Below are positions 1-9,565 of a stretch of 64,000 nucleotides of DNA, piece by piece. Made by a program: the position numbers and the translations under genes. Below the pieces are notes generated by a model, which saw only the letters and a list, made by a program, of their open reading frames with translations, made no database searches and was not told the DNA's origin. Numbering within the stretch: position 1 is the first letter of the stretch; every line of letters begins with the position of its first letter. Origin of the DNA: Protopterus annectens. Lineage: Eukaryota > Chordata > Ceratodontiformes > Protopteridae. The DNA is taken from the NCBI RefSeq assembly GCF_019279795.1, contig NC_056727.1, forward strand, positions 1,204,704,722 through 1,204,768,721, written 5' to 3'.

Positions 1-2195
1 ACTTCCTGACTACTGTGGTGATGTGATTATCATAGGAGAGACTACTGTCCACCTGGGTCCCAAGGTCTCTTATCACACATTTGGTGTTAAGTAGATTTCC
101 GTTTATGTGGTAGTTCATGGGTACAGAGTTTTTACCAAAGGGGATGACAATGCACTTTTTGGCATTGAACTTGAGGCCATGCCTCTGACCCCAGGCATCT
201 GTCTCAATGAGGCCCTTCTGTAGGATGTCCACATCATTTGGGGACTTGACGATGACTCCTAGTTTGCAGTCATCTGTGAACTTCATTAGCCAGAGGCCTT
301 CTGTGTTAACCTGTACTTCAGAGAAGTAGATACCAAACAGGAGAAGTCCCAGGACTGAACCGTGTGGTACTCCACTTGTCACTGGTTTGAAGTCAGATTT
401 GGAGTCTGCAACTTTTACAGTGTGGGTTCTGTCAGTGAGCCAGTTGGCAACCCATCTTGTGAGTTTAGCTATAATTCCAGAATGGGGGATGGTGTCGAAA
501 GCCTTGGAGAGGTCAAGATAGGCTGTGTGAACCACATTACCCTCATCTACGGCTTTGGTGACTGCCTCAAAGAAGTCGATCAGGTTCAGAAGGCATGATC
601 TGCCTTTCACAAACCCAAACTGGGTGGGGTCCAGAGTTTGTAGGTTACCAATGTCTTTGTTTATGAGTTCCATGATGATACATTCCATGGCCTTGCAGAC
701 CAGACCCATCAGGCTAATAGGGCAATAGTTCCCAGGATCGGTGGTGGCTCCCCCTTTGTGGAGTGGGATAATTGTTGCTGTGCTCCATTCAGTGGACACA
801 AAGCCTGACGTGAGACTATGATTGAACATGATGCTTAGGTGGGGAGCCAGTTCATTCTGAAATTCATGTAAAATGCAGCTGGGATGTTGTCCAGTCCCAT
901 GGATGCTGTGTTTTTGGTTTTAGAGAGTGCAGCTTTTACTTGCATAGATGTGATTACAGGGACTCTGCATTCTTCCTCTATAGATATGCACCCTTTAGGG
1001 GGTGAGAGGGGGGGTAAAGTTAGCAGTGGACCTATCTGCCAGGATGTTGGCAATATCAGTTGGTTCTGTAATTTTCATGCCATTGTATTGTAACTCAGAG
1101 CAGATCTGGGTGTTGCCATTGAGATTCTTGACATAGCTATAGAATGCTTTGTGGTTGCCCTTAGAATCAGTGGAGATTTTTGTTTTCGTAGCTAGCTTTG
1201 GAGGATCTTATAAGGGATCTCAGCTTCTTACTGAGGCTGACCAGGCAGCTCCTCCACTCATGGGATTTTACTCTGTTTTGCAACAGTTTCTTCCTTTTGT
1301 TGTAGAGTTTGTTTATGGCAGGGGACCACCAAATTGGCTTCCTTTTTTTGGAGGATAGTGTCTTTTCTGTTTGGGATAGCATGATCCATGCACTCGTGTA
1401 AGTGCTTATAGAGTGCATTTGTGTAGGATTCAGCAGTTGTAACTGTATTGTCCATCTACATGGGTGTCATGAAGTTCACCACTTCTGTCTTAAGAAGCAT
1501 GAAGTTGGCTTTAGAGAAATTTTTTACCGTGCTTTCCTAAATGGTGGGTGGGGGCAGGATGCGGATATCTAGGGTGATTAGCTTATGGTTGGATCTAACC
1601 ATCGAGGAGCTGATTTCAGGTTTGGAACACCAGTCACTCATGTTGGTAATGACTAGGTCTAGGATATTATTCCCCCTGGTGGGGGTGTTGATAAGTTGAT
1701 CCAGGGCAATGGAATTTATGAATTCCAGAAAGCATTGAGCGAAGGAGTTAGTACATGAGTAGTTTTCCCAATTAATGGTAGGGTAGTTGAAACCGCCCAT
1801 TATTAGGGTGTTTGGTTGAACCCTAATATTTTCTAGTATATCAAGAAAAGAGGACTGTGAATCATGGGGCATTGTGAGGGATCTGTAGCATGCTACAATT
1901 TGGATTGCAGTTTTGCCCAGACGTAATTGCACTTGGATAACCTCGGATGCATTATCAGAACTAGCCTGGTGGTGTGGATATCCTTAATGAATATGGACAC
2001 ACCTCTGCCTTTGGTGTTCTGGTCCAGGTTAGATGGCCAAAAAGTGTGGTATGAGTTACAGCTTGGTAATGCAGGGGTGCTCAATAGATCCTTAAACCAG
2101 GTCTCACTCACTACACAGATATCGATGTTCTCCATTTTAAGGAGTGCCTCGAGTGAGCGCATTTTGAGATTTAGACTTCTAGCACTGAGTTGCAT
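1..2195 (-). pseudogene. CR1 ORF2 (AP endonuclease plus reverse transcriptase), broken and cut by window
   Basis: ORF2 of CR1 elements nicks target DNA and primes reverse transcription there. Endonuclease pieces lie at 2195-1893 (starts LNARSLNLKM-like, then ENIDIC and SETWF motifs) and 1932-1537 (MGGFNYPTINWENY, then the SNHKLITLDI motif that carries the catalytic histidine). The linker with WWSPAINKLYNKRKK is at about 1418-1167. The reverse transcriptase fills 850-1, in reverse reading, including the region that encodes FADD in the sister copies (around 265-300). Reading frame changes between 1932 and 1893, around 1420 and near 1050 show it is a pseudogene. The first base of the window falls in the thumb or C-terminal region. 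Confidence 0.82.
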
Positions 2196-2256
2196 TACCC
2201 TCAGTTTTTGCTTGCCTGTTCCTGTTATGGTGGTGAATTTGTCATTTGAACCTTGC

Positions 2257-3152
2257 CTAAAAAGGCACTATAGGGGCGGCAAGAGCCTTAGCCAGTATCC
2301 GGAATCCCAGGTGCAACAGGTGCAGGCCATCTCTGGCAAAGCATCGTGGTCTGTCGACCATGTCGTCCCAGGCAGAGAGATACTGGATCCCCTTGGAATG
2401 ACGCCAGACGCTTAGCCAGTTGTTGAAGTCAATCATTTTGTCCTTGTACTGCGGTATTATTCTGGGTGATGGCAGGATGCTACTCACGGCTAGGGACATA
2501 CCTGCCTGGGCTACAAGATCAGAGAGCTCTTCCATGTCTCTTTTCATGTAGACCAGGAAGGTACATCTCAGGTCATTCACACCAACATGGACAATGACAG
2601 AGTTATATTTGTACTTGTTGTGGAATGATCTGAGTGCGTGGATTATGTGGTGGATCTTGTCACCTGACAGGCAGCTGACAGTAACCCTCTCCTTGTTTAG
2701 CCTGGTGAGTGGGACATCAGTGTGCCTGACTATAGAGTCACCTATGACTAGTGTGTTGGGTACATTGGTTTACCTTATGGGCTGTGGTTTATTGGCACAC
2801 TGAGTCTGTGGGCTATGAGTCATTTGGGTTGTGTTGAGGGGGTGGAGGTTGCTTGCAGATTATTAATGAGAGCTTCCACGAATGTTTTTGTTTTTCTATG
2901 CGTGGATTTTGGTGGTATAGGTTTAGTGGGACTATGTGATGTGTGTGGTGTGGTGCAAGTGTTTACCTTTTCCTCTTGACTGTCAAGTTCAGTCTTGGTT
3001 GGAAAGAGCTTTACCTCCAGTTTAGCTAGATAAGTGCATCTCTCACAGGCTGTGGTGTTGGGTGGTTGGAGGATAGGGTTGTCTGTGTACATGAGGCAAT
3101 TGCTACATTGCCTCAAGATGCCCAGATTCATCAGATAGACATGAGAGAACAC
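2257..3152 (-). pseudogene. CR1 ORF1 (Cys-rich N-terminus plus SGNH esterase), broken
   Basis: ORF1 proteins of CR1 elements bind the element RNA and often carry an esterase-like domain of uncertain role. The N-terminal part (3152-2820) has paired CxxC motifs (CSNC and CERC) that look like a zinc-binding module. The C-terminal part (2580-2257) has esterase features: the GVND-type block near its start and a DGLHL block near its end. The GDS block lies between them, in sequence no longer in one frame with either part. The product ends about 60 bp before ORF2 begins. At least one frameshift separates the two halves, so no intact protein is expected. Confidence 0.8.
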
Positions 3153-3500
3153 TGGGAGCTGACCCTTGGACAGGCCTGAATAAAAAATTACTTTCCTCTA
3201 GACAAGTGAGGAAAGTGAGTATAAGAGCTGTTTTTCTCTAAGCAAGTGAGGAAAGTAAGTACAAAAACTGTTTTCCTCTAGGTAAAGAGGAAGGTTGAGT
3301 GCTGTAGTAATTTGTAGCTTATTTAGTGCTAACAACAAGTTCTGAACAAGTGCTGAGCACGAATAAGCAAATTCATGTGCTAAAACTAAGAATCTGTACC
3401 TGGATCTTGTGGTAGATAGGCTACCTAGTGCTTACCACTCACACTGATAAGCTAGAATGCTTCCCTCAAACACAGAAAGGCTTGGGGGCTCAGAAGCTTG

Positions 3501-4371
3501 TAGTGGAGATTGCATTCCAGACAACAAATCAGTCCCAGTATTATTAAGTGTAATAACAGTGTCAAACATTACAGACTGTTACAGATTTTGGAAAAACTAT
3601 CTGAAAAAAATCCTTCACAGATATTGTATTTATGGAAATATTTGTAATTGCAGGGCATTTTAGCTTCCATAATAGGCATCTTATGAGACACAGAAATAAT
3701 TTTTGGATTATATGGAGGAGCACTAAAAGGAGAAGGGCTAGAACATGTACTGAGATAGATTTATGAGTTGTATATGATACAAAGATGCACATCAGAGACT
3801 GCTTTCTAAGGAAACTGACAGTCCATGAAGTAATAAATGCAGAACTATCAACAAAAATTGCCAACAAAGCACACGAGAGTTATAGCATGAAGCAATGCAA
3901 TGTGTTGTCACTGAATGACATTTAACTTTTGCAAAAAAGTCTGTTTTAATATGGTATAATGTCACAAAATACTGATGTGCTGTTTTAATCAAAATATAGT
4001 AGATGCCACAGAAATGGCCATTCTGAGAGTTTTGCTTAGTAAACAACGAGAAAAGGAACCAAACTGCAACCACAAGGTGCATTCACCTAACCACAAAGGA
4101 TGAGACACAAAGCTTGGGTAATTTATGATGTAATGTGTTCAGAGCTGTGGAGTATGCATCAACCTTAAATAAATTATTTTAATTATTCCAGAAATTGCAG
4201 GAAATAAATCTAAATAGAACTGGACACAGGAGCTGCTTTATTTATACTTCCTGAAAATGACATAAAATTTAAATTCTCTAAAGAGAATGAAACACATCTA
4301 CTGAAGCTTCATGTCCTTGGAACCACAAAAAAGCATTTTTGCCTTGTAGCTATCACATTGCCAAAACATCC
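3501..4371. other. No gene seen; AT-rich unassigned sequence
   Basis: I find no convincing coding frame, RNA gene or repeat boundary. Two open frames on the minus strand (about 3562-4082) have hydrophobic low-complexity products with no recognisable motif and are probably chance. The stretch could be unique sequence or an old unrecognised repeat. Confidence 0.4.
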
Positions 4372-5257
4372 TTACTCAGGGATCTGGGGGTCTTTGTGGA
4401 TAATGAACTGTCCTTTGATCACCATGTGTTCACTTTTGTAAGGAAGTCTTTCTTCATCACACCGATTATATCAAAAGGTATAGTGTCCAGGTTCAGGGAT
4501 GTAATCATTCCTATGGGTTGGGAGGGTGGCCTAATGGTTAAGGTGTTTGCCTTAAAAACACAAGGTGCAGGGTTTGAGTCTCACAAGGGATAATTGGGCT
4601 AGGCTTAAAATGTCTCGCAAGGGCAGTTAGCCTAGTACTAACCTATGTACATGACTCTCATTATATCAATCACTGAATGTAATGCCACTTTTGGTATGTA
4701 CCTGTCCAAATGCTTGTCACAACTGGAATGGCCACAATATTCATTAAACATATCAAGGGCTTAAGTCATAAAAATTATGCAGACCATCTCAAAGTCTTGT
4801 CCCCCTTTTCTGTATTATACTGGCTACTAAGACGTGATTTCTGCTTCTCCTATAGAGCCTCAACAGACCCTATCCTGTCAAACCTATTACACATTCACAA
4901 GTCCAGTGGTAGAGTGAATACCCGTTCAAGGGATCTCAATGTGCTTTGCAATATAAATACAAAATGTTGGAGAGACAGGTATGTATCATAAATAATGCTG
5001 TTTACATGGAACCATTGTCCATGCCACATAAAGCAAAATATTTCTCTTTCTCTGTTCAAACATAATTTAGACAAATGGATGAGGAAATCAGAGATTTAGC
5101 CGTGTTTTAGCACTCATGAATCACAGGGATAGGGCAACAGGTAAATGTCACAACATATCTTTTTTTCTGCAGACTAAAAATACCTTCAGAATGTAAGGCT
5201 AGACTTCTTGAGATCCTCACAAATCAATATCCTAGTAAGTCCCTATGAACCTATGAA
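4372..5257 (+). mobile_element. CR1 LINE 3' fragment, split by a SINE
   Basis: This 5'-truncated CR1 fragment holds only the last part of ORF2 and the 3' UTR. The translation keeps RDLGVFVDNELSFDHHV and VRKSF, matching RDLGTQVDSSLSFDNHI in copy C. The reading then breaks at a SINE (4516-4647) and resumes with the equivalent of IIEYNA and FGMYL. It ends with two CCTATGAA repeats at 5242-5257, the same tail as copies B and C. It has many substitutions and no intact frame, so it is an old copy. Truncation at the 5' side is usual for LINEs. Confidence 0.82.
4516..4647 (+). mobile_element. tRNA-derived SINE with CR1-like 3' tail
   Basis: A polymerase III type head begins at 4516. A box A-like stretch (TGGCCTAATGGTTAAGG, 4527-4543) and a box B-like stretch (GGGTTTGAGTCTC, 4570-4582) lie at tRNA-like spacing. 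The 3' half (about 4594-4647) resembles the CR1 3' UTR: GGGCTAGGCTT, then TAGCCTAGTACTAACCTATG, compare TAGCCTAGTACCTACCTATG in copy C. The element interrupts CR1 coding sequence that is continuous on both sides, and CCTATG occurs at both junctions (4510-4515 and 4642-4647). The repeated CCTATG may be a short target duplication or homology to the tail. Sharing a tail with a LINE is how many SINEs borrow its reverse transcriptase. Confidence 0.78.
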
Positions 5258-5284
5258 CTAATGTTGATCCAATAAAAGATAATG

Positions 5285-5637
5285 CATTTTGTCTGTGTAA
5301 GTGGGGAATATACAGACAAGACGGCTCACACCAGTTGCAGGCAAACATTTTATTCAGAACAGCAGTGAAAGCTTCTAAGCAATTTTGTCCCAAGTTTAAA
5401 ACAATGCAGGAACTTCATCAGACAAGCTAAAAAGAGCTAAAACTGCATTTAGATAAAGCAAGGCATATTACATCATTTCCTCTTTGCAAACTTATAAAGG
5501 AAATCGTGCTCATAACTGAAGGCTATGGTCCTGGATACCAAATGTAAAAATGTCACATGTTTTTAAACATTATATTAGCATTTTAAGTTTGTACTCTGTA
5601 AAAACATGTGACATTTGTTCACTTGATTAGTGTAAGT
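5285..5637 (-). repeat. Probable PLE terminal remnant with a decayed hammerhead-like motif
   Basis: Read on the minus strand, this stretch has CTGATGA, a possible GTTCC/GGGAC stem and then AAAA where a hammerhead ribozyme has GAAA (about 5415-5370), followed by a CTTTCACTGCTG stretch. The layout matches the ends of PLE-1 and of the remnant at 42340-42700, but the core is mutated and stem I does not pair well. I see no coding sequence. It lies just outside the left target duplication of PLE-2, so it is a separate older insertion. The outer limits are approximate. Confidence 0.4.
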
Positions 5638-5649
5638 GTTCTTTTCTTA
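5638..5649. repeat. Left target-site duplication of PLE-2
   Basis: GTTCTTTTCTTA occurs here and again at 15711-15722, directly outside the two pseudo-LTRs. A 12-bp duplication fits Penelope-like insertion. Confidence 0.85.
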
Positions 5650-5954
5650 TAAAAAAACAGCCAAGCAAATCAGGACCCAAAAGCCAGCAGCAATGTAAGT
5701 CCAAAAGGTAGTACAAATTGTAGCGGTAGCCAAATAATTTTGAAATATTAGTAATCTTTATTAGAACAAGCCAATAAACCAAGCGCTTTCACCCGACAAA
5801 TATCGGGCTTTTTCAAGGACAAATATGTGAGCACTGTTGTGCACATCTTTAAATAGTACAATTCATGTCACATGATCAAATTAATTAACCTTTAATTATA
5901 TCCTACGTTCCCTAAAGAAACAATACACTAAAAAAAATGAACTGTATATTAATC
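5650..5954 (-). repeat. PLE-2 left pseudo-LTR, first part
   Basis: This matches 14936-15235 nearly base for base. It continues at 11079-11549 after the DIRS insertion; the two parts sum to about 776 bp against 775 bp for the right copy. A short stem-loop CCCGA...TCGGG lies at 5792-5808. It resembles stem II of a hammerhead, but the CTGATGA core is absent. Confidence 0.86.
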
Positions 5955-6113
5955 AATGTTAAGTTGTCAATCTCGCCTTCATTCTTGCTTGATGGGTTCG
6001 GAGCCGATCCTCGGCTCCGACTCGGCACTTGCTAAGCTCGAGAGTCACTTTTACCAGCTCGAGGCAGCCCCATATCCCATGATGCAAGGCGGTAAGTACC
6101 CAGATCTCGTTTG
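5955..6113 (+). repeat. DIRS left inverted terminal repeat
   Basis: This 159-bp end is the inverse of 10892-11050 or so, including the CGGAGCCGATCCTCGGCTCCG palindromic stretch near 5999-6019 and the segment with GGCGGTAAGTACCCAGATCTC. The outermost bases differ between the ends: AATGTTAAGTTGTC here, TAAGAAGTTATGTACC (read inward) at the right, which is about 28 bp longer. Confidence 0.9.
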
Positions 6114-6391
6114 CCGCTTCGCTGATGAGGTCCTCCTTTTACCAGCTCCTGGTAAGTGATTGTTATATTACTACTTTTGCCCCTTTTTTCAGAAAAAACT
6201 TTAGATAGTTAGTTGTAATACAGTTTTAGTTCCCTTCTGTCAAGAAATTTCCCTGTCTCCTTAAAATTTCTAGTCAGACTTTCTCCCATCCCATCCCCCC
6301 CCTTGTTAGGGTGTGTGTGTCTGTTATTGATAGTTTTTCATATATTTAATTTAATTTCTTGGACTGGTGTTGTGTGTTTGTGTGTTTAACC

Positions 6392-7659
6392 ATGTCTAAG
6401 GAAAGGGTCTCAGGCTTTAAGAAGTGTGACTCGTGCTGTCAGAAGATGTCTCTGACAGACGGTCACACTTCTTGCCTTTACTGCCTGGGGCCTCTTCACC
6501 TGCAGGACTCCTGTGCTATATGTCACTCTTTCAGCCAGAGAGTCCTGCAGGAAAGAAGAAATAAATTAATCTTGAGGGGCCTTCTTAAGCCGGAGGGCTC
6601 CCCGGCTAAGTCGGCTCCATCTAAGACTTCAAAGTCTTCCAAGGCCCAGGCTTCTGTGTCCAAGCCTGTGGCCTCGGCTCCGACTCTTTCTGAGTCGAGA
6701 TTGGCTCCGGCTGGAGCCGATTCTACTTTACATAAACCTTCGGCACTGATGGCTATCGGTGCCGATTCTGGTTCGACCACTTCGGTGTCCGCTCTGATCG
6801 GTTCCGACCACCATGTGGCTCAGGCATCGGTGTCGGCTCCGATCGCTCCGGCTACCGTTACTTTGTGGCTGTATCGGCTCCGGCTGGAGCCGATGCATCA
6901 ACCTGTCGGCGCCGATAAGTTGTCGGCTCCGGCAGTTTCAGTGGTTTGTGGTGGCGGCTGCCACCAAGAAGGAACTTGCAGATCCTTCCGTACCTGTCCA
7001 TCCTCCTAATAAGGACTCTAGGACCATGGATAGGTATGGTAAGCGGATGTTTTCTTCAGCGACCTTTGCTATGCTCGCTGAACTACCTATGTCACTTCAC
7101 CAGACTCCAAAGGGATATCCTTAAGGAGCTAGGTGAAGTTGTGCAGGATCCTACAGCTGCAGGGGCTCAGAAAAAAATTGCTTCGCAGCTAGGAACCCTT
7201 AACTCCATTGCAAACTCCTCCATGCGGCTAATATCATATGCTGCTGATGGAGCGAGTAGGGCCGCAGGTACAGGTGTGGCTCTTAGACGCCAAGCCTGGA
7301 TGCGGCTATGTAATTTTGCAGATCCCTTTAAGGCGTCCTTCACAAACTCTCCCTTTGATGGGACAGCTTTGTTTGGCCCTCAAGTGAAGGAAACGTTGAC
7401 CAGGTGTGAGCAGGACGGCAAAACTCTTTCTGCAGTAGGAGTCCGTTTTTCCACCCCTTCTAGACCTTACCCCAAAGGACATAAGGGTGGCAAAATGTGG
7501 TTCTGCAAATCCCAAGGAGTCACGCCGGATTCACGTGGTCAGTTTACCCCTAGAGGCAGAGGGGGTAACAACAACAGACGCCACTCTAGAGGCAGAGGGG
7601 GTCCACAAAACCAGGGAAACAGAGAGTCTCTCTCTGACAAGCCCTTTCAGCATCCCTGA
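6392..7659 (+). pseudogene. DIRS gag-like ORF1, two frameshifts
   Basis: The ATG at 6392 begins MSKERVSGFKKCDSCCQKM. A Cys/His-rich module follows (CDSC, then CLYCLG and CAIC), then a Ser/Ala/Pro-rich stretch built on repeated GTCGGCTCCG-type DNA. The frame shifts once at about 6920-6950 (AATKKELADPS begins the next part) and again at about 7110-7130, where LGEVVQDPTAAG begins the last part. The C-terminus is Arg/Gly-rich (GRGG repeats), suiting nucleic-acid binding, and ends at 7659. Gag in DIRS elements probably packages the RNA. Broken here, or possibly by sequencing error in a GC-rich repeat, so the copy probably cannot move without help. Confidence 0.75.
6600..6935 (+). repeat. Repeated GGCTCCG/CGGAGCC motifs within DIRS gag
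   Basis: TCGGCTCCG or its inverse recurs at about 6609, 6673, 6703, 6831, 6872 and 6925. The palindrome GGCTCCGGCTGGAGCC occurs twice (about 6703 and 6876). The same sequence forms the core of both terminal repeats (5999-6019 and 10985-11010). Confidence 0.7.
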
Positions 7660-9565
7660 GATGTTGCCCGGCTGTCCCTCCTTGGAGGCAGTCGGGGGAA
7701 GACTATCGCTGTACCCAGAAGCCTGGCGTTCCCTCACTCAAGACAGATGGGTACAGTCGATCATATCCGAGGGTTACATGATTCCTTTCAAGGAAAGTCC
7801 TTTTTATCCCTCAAATTCCCTTCCAGATGTACCACCCGGTCTAAGGGAAATTGCAGAGTTAGAAGTCTTAAAACTACTGCAAAAAAGAGCCATTCAGCCA
7901 GTTACAACAGACCATTCAGAACACGGAATCTACTCAAGGTTCTTTTTGGTCCCCAAAAAGACGGGAGACTGGAGACCAATATTGGATCTCAGCAGACTCA
8001 ACAAGTCTGTGAGGAAGACAAGATTCCGAATGGTCACTCTTCAGTCAATTCTGCCCTTCTTACAGAAGGATAACTGGATGTGCTCTATAGATCTTCAGGA
8101 TGCGTACTATCACATAAAGATTCACAGACGCTCCAGGAGATTTCTCCGCTTTCGGCTGGGGTCCAGTCATTTCCAGTTCAGAGCCCTGCCCTTTGGTCTC
8201 ACTACAGCCCCCAGAGTGTTCACCAAGTGCATGGCAGTGGTCACGGCTCACCTGAGACGTCAAGGATTCCAGGTGTTTCCGTATCTCGACGACTGGCTCC
8301 TTTCAGCCACCACCAGGCATCAGCTTGTTCAAGCCAGGGATTACACAATAAATCTTTGTACTCATTTGGGCATCTCGATCAACTTCGAAAAGTCATCCTT
8401 ATCGCCCTGCCAGTCTATTACTTTCATAGGCGCAAACTTAAACACTGTTCGGATGTCAGCTACCCTTACAGATCAAAGAGTTTCAGACATTCAAAGTCAT
8501 GTCAGGATCATTCTAGCCAACAAGAAAGTAGAGGCCAGAATGGTTCTAAAGGTATTAGGCCTCATGGCTGCGGCCATTACTCTTCTTCCCCTGGCTCACT
8601 TCTACATGCGCCTTCTTCAGTGGATGTTGTTCACTCAGTGGTGTTACCAGCAACTTCCAATGCGTCACCAAATTCTGGTGACACAGATTTGCAAAAATCA
8701 TCTTGCTTGGTGGATCACATCTCCCCAGATTCACCAAGGCAGACACTTTGTACCCCCATCCCCGGTAGCCACTGTCACCACGGATGCCTCCCTGATCGGG
8801 TGGGGGGGTCATTATCAGGGCAGGATGGTTCATGGGACGTGGCAACCCTTCGAGTACCACCTGCACATAAATGTCCTGGAGATGAGAGCAGTGCTTTTAA
8901 CGTTGCAAGCCCTCAACGACTTTCTTCCTGTAGGGACAATTGCAGTCCACACAGACAACATGTCTGTAGTTTGGTATATCAACAAACAGGGCGGAACCAA
9001 GTCCTACCCCTTGTGTCGAGAAGCGCTCAGACTTTGGCAATGGGCGATCTCCTCTCATCGGTTTCTGGTAGCAACGCACATCCCTGAGAAAACCAACATT
9101 TTAGCAGACAGATTGAGCAGAGCTATTCTCATGCCTCACGAGTGGTCTCTCAAGCAATCTATAGTGGAAGAGATTTTTCTGGAATGGGGTCGCCCATGTT
9201 GCGATCTTTTTGCTACTCCCCAAAACAGCAAATGCCCAGACTTCTTCTCTCTCTTCCCTCTACCAGGCCATCCCCCCAGAGACGCTCTGACCCAGGATTG
9301 GCCCCAGGGACTTCTTTATGCTTTTCCTCCATTTCCTCTGATCCCTCAAGTTATCCAGAAAGCAACCGTTTTGAGAGCCAAAATGATTCTCATTGCTCCT
9401 TATTGGCCTCGACAAATTTGGTTCCCGTTCCTCCATCGTCACCTTTTGGTGCAGCCGTGGCATCTGGACCCAGTGCCAGATCTTCTGATTCACCAATCCG
9501 GTCAGTTGCACCGGTCTATACCTTCTCTCAACCTCACAGTATGGTTGCTCCACTTCCTTCCTTAG
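7487..9565 (+). CDS. DIRS reverse transcriptase-RNase H protein
   Basis: The 692-residue open frame makes the element cDNA. The first 110 residues overlap the end of gag in another frame, so the true N-terminus is uncertain. The reverse transcriptase includes FFLVPKKTGDWRPILDLS, SIDLQDAYYHI, LPFGLTTAPRVF and the catalytic YLDD (codons at 8282-8293). RNase H follows with TTDAS, LEMRAV, HTDN and ADRLSR, giving the four expected acidic residues. A C-terminal segment (LFATPQ, YAFPP and APYWPRQIWF) corresponds to the methyltransferase-like region reported between RNase H and recombinase in DIRS elements. The frame is continuous and overlaps the recombinase frame from 9142. It appears potentially functional. 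Confidence 0.9.
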   Translation: MAKCGSANPKESRRIHVVSLPLEAEGVTTTDATLEAEGVHKTRETESLSLTSPFSIPEMLPGCPSLEAVGGRLSLYPEAWRSLTQDRWVQSIISEGYMIPFKESPFYPSNSLPDVPPGLREIAELEVLKLLQKRAIQPVTTDHSEHGIYSRFFLVPKKTGDWRPILDLSRLNKSVRKTRFRMVTLQSILPFLQKDNWMCSIDLQDAYYHIKIHRRSRRFLRFRLGSSHFQFRALPFGLTTAPRVFTKCMAVVTAHLRRQGFQVFPYLDDWLLSATTRHQLVQARDYTINLCTHLGISINFEKSSLSPCQSITFIGANLNTVRMSATLTDQRVSDIQSHVRIILANKKVEARMVLKVLGLMAAAITLLPLAHFYMRLLQWMLFTQWCYQQLPMRHQILVTQICKNHLAWWITSPQIHQGRHFVPPSPVATVTTDASLIGWGGHYQGRMVHGTWQPFEYHLHINVLEMRAVLLTLQALNDFLPVGTIAVHTDNMSVVWYINKQGGTKSYPLCREALRLWQWAISSHRFLVATHIPEKTNILADRLSRAILMPHEWSLKQSIVEEIFLEWGRPCCDLFATPQNSKCPDFFSLFPLPGHPPRDALTQDWPQGLLYAFPPFPLIPQVIQKATVLRAKMILIAPYWPRQIWFPFLHRHLLVQPWHLDPVPDLLIHQSGQLHRSIPSLNLTVWLLHFLP

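Larger units (their letters stand above)
1..3500 (-). mobile_element. CR1-clade LINE, copy A (3' end beyond window)
   Basis: This is a non-LTR retrotransposon on the minus strand. Its 5' UTR lies near 3180-3500, ORF1 near 3152-2257 and ORF2 from about 2195 to base 1, where the window cuts it inside the reverse transcriptase C-terminal region. It aligns along its length with copies B (19490-23497) and C (24357-33757), which show the complete order and the CCTATGAA-repeat tail. An 8-bp tail repeat and an esterase-type ORF1 are features of the CR1 clade. Several frameshifts and stops make this copy defective. The 5' UTR holds three related units of about 42 bp (3190-3300). The exact 5' end is uncertain; similarity to copy C runs to about 3490. 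Confidence 0.88.

Noticed and set aside
4516..4590. A tRNA gene
   Set aside because: Box A and box B are present, but the acceptor and anticodon stems do not form well, and the CR1-like tail and insertion context show a SINE.
5792..5808. A hammerhead ribozyme in the PLE-2 pseudo-LTRs
   Set aside because: The stem and a GAAA-like stretch remain (also at 15078-15093), but the CTGATGA core reads CTTGAAAAA, so no active fold is expected.
8080..9087. A 335-residue frame inside the DIRS RT-RNase H gene
   Set aside because: Ser/His-rich composition and no motif; it is an out-of-frame reading of the RT-RNase H gene.
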